NCBI GenBank assembly: GCA_026389735.1
Contig: JAPLHH010000154.1
Span: 1-6,204, forward strand
Length of the DNA stretch: 6,204 bases
Origin: Chloroflexota bacterium
Lineage (GTDB): Bacteria > Chloroflexota > Dehalococcoidia > GIF9 > UBA5620
Reading direction: 5' to 3'
The translations under genes were made by a program, and so were the position numbers. How positions within the stretch are numbered: position 1 is the stretch's first letter; every line of letters starts with the position of its first letter. Of this stretch, positions 5,286 through 6,204 are shown in pieces. Under the pieces are notes generated by a model, which saw nothing but the letters and a program-made list of their open reading frames with translations, was not told the DNA's origin and ran no database searches.

Positions 5286-6204
5286 CTATTCCTTAACCCC
5301 TTTTTGCAATATCGAAGCCGGGAGTGAGAATCGGTACAGGTATCCTACAGGGTCAATAATCTGGTCTACAATCCTCGCTATGTCTTCCTCGCTCTGTGCA
5401 TCTAGAATTGATGCCAAGGTGGAGACAAACTTAGCTCCGGAATCTACAACTCCTTCCACAGGACCAAAGCATCCCCGGCACGGGATATTGATATTCATGC
5501 AGGCTTCTCCACAGCCGTCACGGGTGGCAAGACCCAGGCAGATTATCCCTTGGGCCAGAAAACAAATATCAGGGGCTGCCTCCACCTCGTGAATCCTCTT
5601 AATTTCCCTTATCGCTAGCCTGTCTGGCTTCGATTTATTGCGCTTACAGGTATCACACAAAGCCCTGTGAGGTGCCAGGGTTGAACCCTTGGGCGGAAGC
5701 TTATTCTCGAGTACTGCACTTATAGCGGCTATCACCAGATGCGGAGGAGGAGGGCATCCGGGTAAATAGTAATCAACAGGGATTATGTCATTCAATGCAT
5801 AGACACGGCCATAGAATTCGGGAAGAGTGAGCTCTTTACCATTGACACGAGTGCTTGTTTGAGGATAATTACCATCGGGATTGACTACAGTCGGAGCATC
5901 ACGATAGACCCAGTTGAAGATGTCCTCTTTTGTGGTGAGGTTGGCTAATCCGGGCGTCCCGCCAAGGCAGGCACAGGCACCAAAGGCGAGAACGAGTTGA
6001 GATTTTTCCCTCAATAGCTTTGCTATCTCTTCCTGCTCGGAGTTTCTGACATTTCCATTGACCACACTCAATACGATTTCACCATCCTTCATACCTTTGA
6101 CACTGTCATATTTAAAATCCAGCGCCACTGGCCATAGAACAAAATCAACCGCATCTGCCACACTAAGTATCACTTCATTTATGTCAACAACCGCCTCGTC
6201 ACAG
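5286..6204 (-). CDS. [NiFe] hydrogenase small (electron-transfer) subunit, MvhG-like, N-terminus outside window
   Basis: This is the iron-sulfur subunit that carries electrons to and from the large subunit. The frame stays open to the right edge: codons before the GTG at 6173 read C-D-E-A-V-V-D-I-N-E, so that GTG is internal and the first visible Cys (6201-6203) is the second Cys of the N-terminal CxxC of the proximal cluster. Numbering from 6173: Cys67 in GACACLGG and Cys140 in PGCPPPPH complete the proximal site. Cys173/176 (CDTC), 204, 212, 221, 225, 232 and 235 (CRGC) can ligate two further [4Fe-4S] clusters. So three clusters are expected, with one ligand beyond the window. This CDTCxRxK plus CRGCFGP layout is typical of group 3 small subunits (MvhG type), which pass electrons to a heterodisulfide reductase, MvhD-like or diaphorase partner. 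That partner would lie upstream, past position 6204. Cys69 looks like a spare. No signal peptide can be judged. Confidence 0.93.
   Translation of the reverse strand, partial: CDEAVVDINEVILSVADAVDFVLWPVALDFKYDSVKGMKDGEIVLSVVNGNVRNSEQEEIAKLLREKSQLVLAFGACACLGGTPGLANLTTKEDIFNWVYRDAPTVVNPDGNYPQTSTRVNGKELTLPEFYGRVYALNDIIPVDYYLPGCPPPPHLVIAAISAVLENKLPPKGSTLAPHRALCDTCKRNKSKPDRLAIREIKRIHEVEAAPDICFLAQGIICLGLATRDGCGEACMNINIPCRGCFGPVEGVVDSGAKFVSTLASILDAQSEEDIARIVDQIIDPVGYLYRFSLPASILQKGVKE

Noticed and set aside
5056..5592. 178-codon open frame on the plus strand
   Set aside because: It lies antisense to both hydrogenase genes, whose motifs are unambiguous; its translation has no recognisable domain.
6171..6173. 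GTG as start of the hydrogenase small subunit
   Set aside because: The frame continues upstream to the window edge with the expected C-D-E-A-V-V-D segment of the proximal cluster, so the GTG is an internal Val codon.

Overview
The window looks like chromosomal DNA of a strictly anaerobic or facultatively hydrogen-metabolising bacterium. Intergenic TCATTGCGAG-type repeats, many receiver and kinase genes of this style, and a cytoplasmic group 3-type [NiFe] hydrogenase would suit an uncultured Chloroflexota (Dehalococcoidia-like) lineage. That assignment is inference from recalled family resemblance, with low to moderate confidence; no marker gene is present.

Layout from left to right. Positions 1-170 hold three direct copies and one inverted copy of a short hairpin-forming repeat, just downstream of an alpha/beta hydrolase gene (212-1114, minus) of the epoxide hydrolase type. 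This gene seems to lack an ATG/GTG/TTG start at the right place: a strong Shine-Dalgarno and a plausible promoter both point to an ATA codon at 1114. The divergent spacer (1115-1419) carries an A-rich heptad repeat with an inverted partner. A 72-residue Cys-rich small protein follows on the plus strand (1420-1638).

From 1708 to the right edge everything is on the minus strand, so transcription runs right to left: hydrogenase small subunit (5286 to beyond 6204, N-terminus outside the window), hydrogenase large subunit (3799-5262), a six-helix membrane histidine kinase (2142-3575) and a receiver-only response regulator (1708-2085). The two hydrogenase genes are 23 bp apart and surely co-transcribed. 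The kinase has its own promoter candidate with a perfect TATAAT (3732-3760), so kinase and regulator may form a separate two-gene unit.

The most interesting link is between these two units. The kinase has the GGXXNPF heptad between its third and fourth membrane helices, the quinone-sensing signature known from RegB/PrrB kinases, which in purple bacteria control hydrogenase and other redox genes. The adjacent regulator has no output domain. A reasonable hypothesis is a membrane redox or quinone sensor tied to hydrogen metabolism that signals through protein contacts instead of through direct DNA binding. No wholly new system is evident from this sequence alone.
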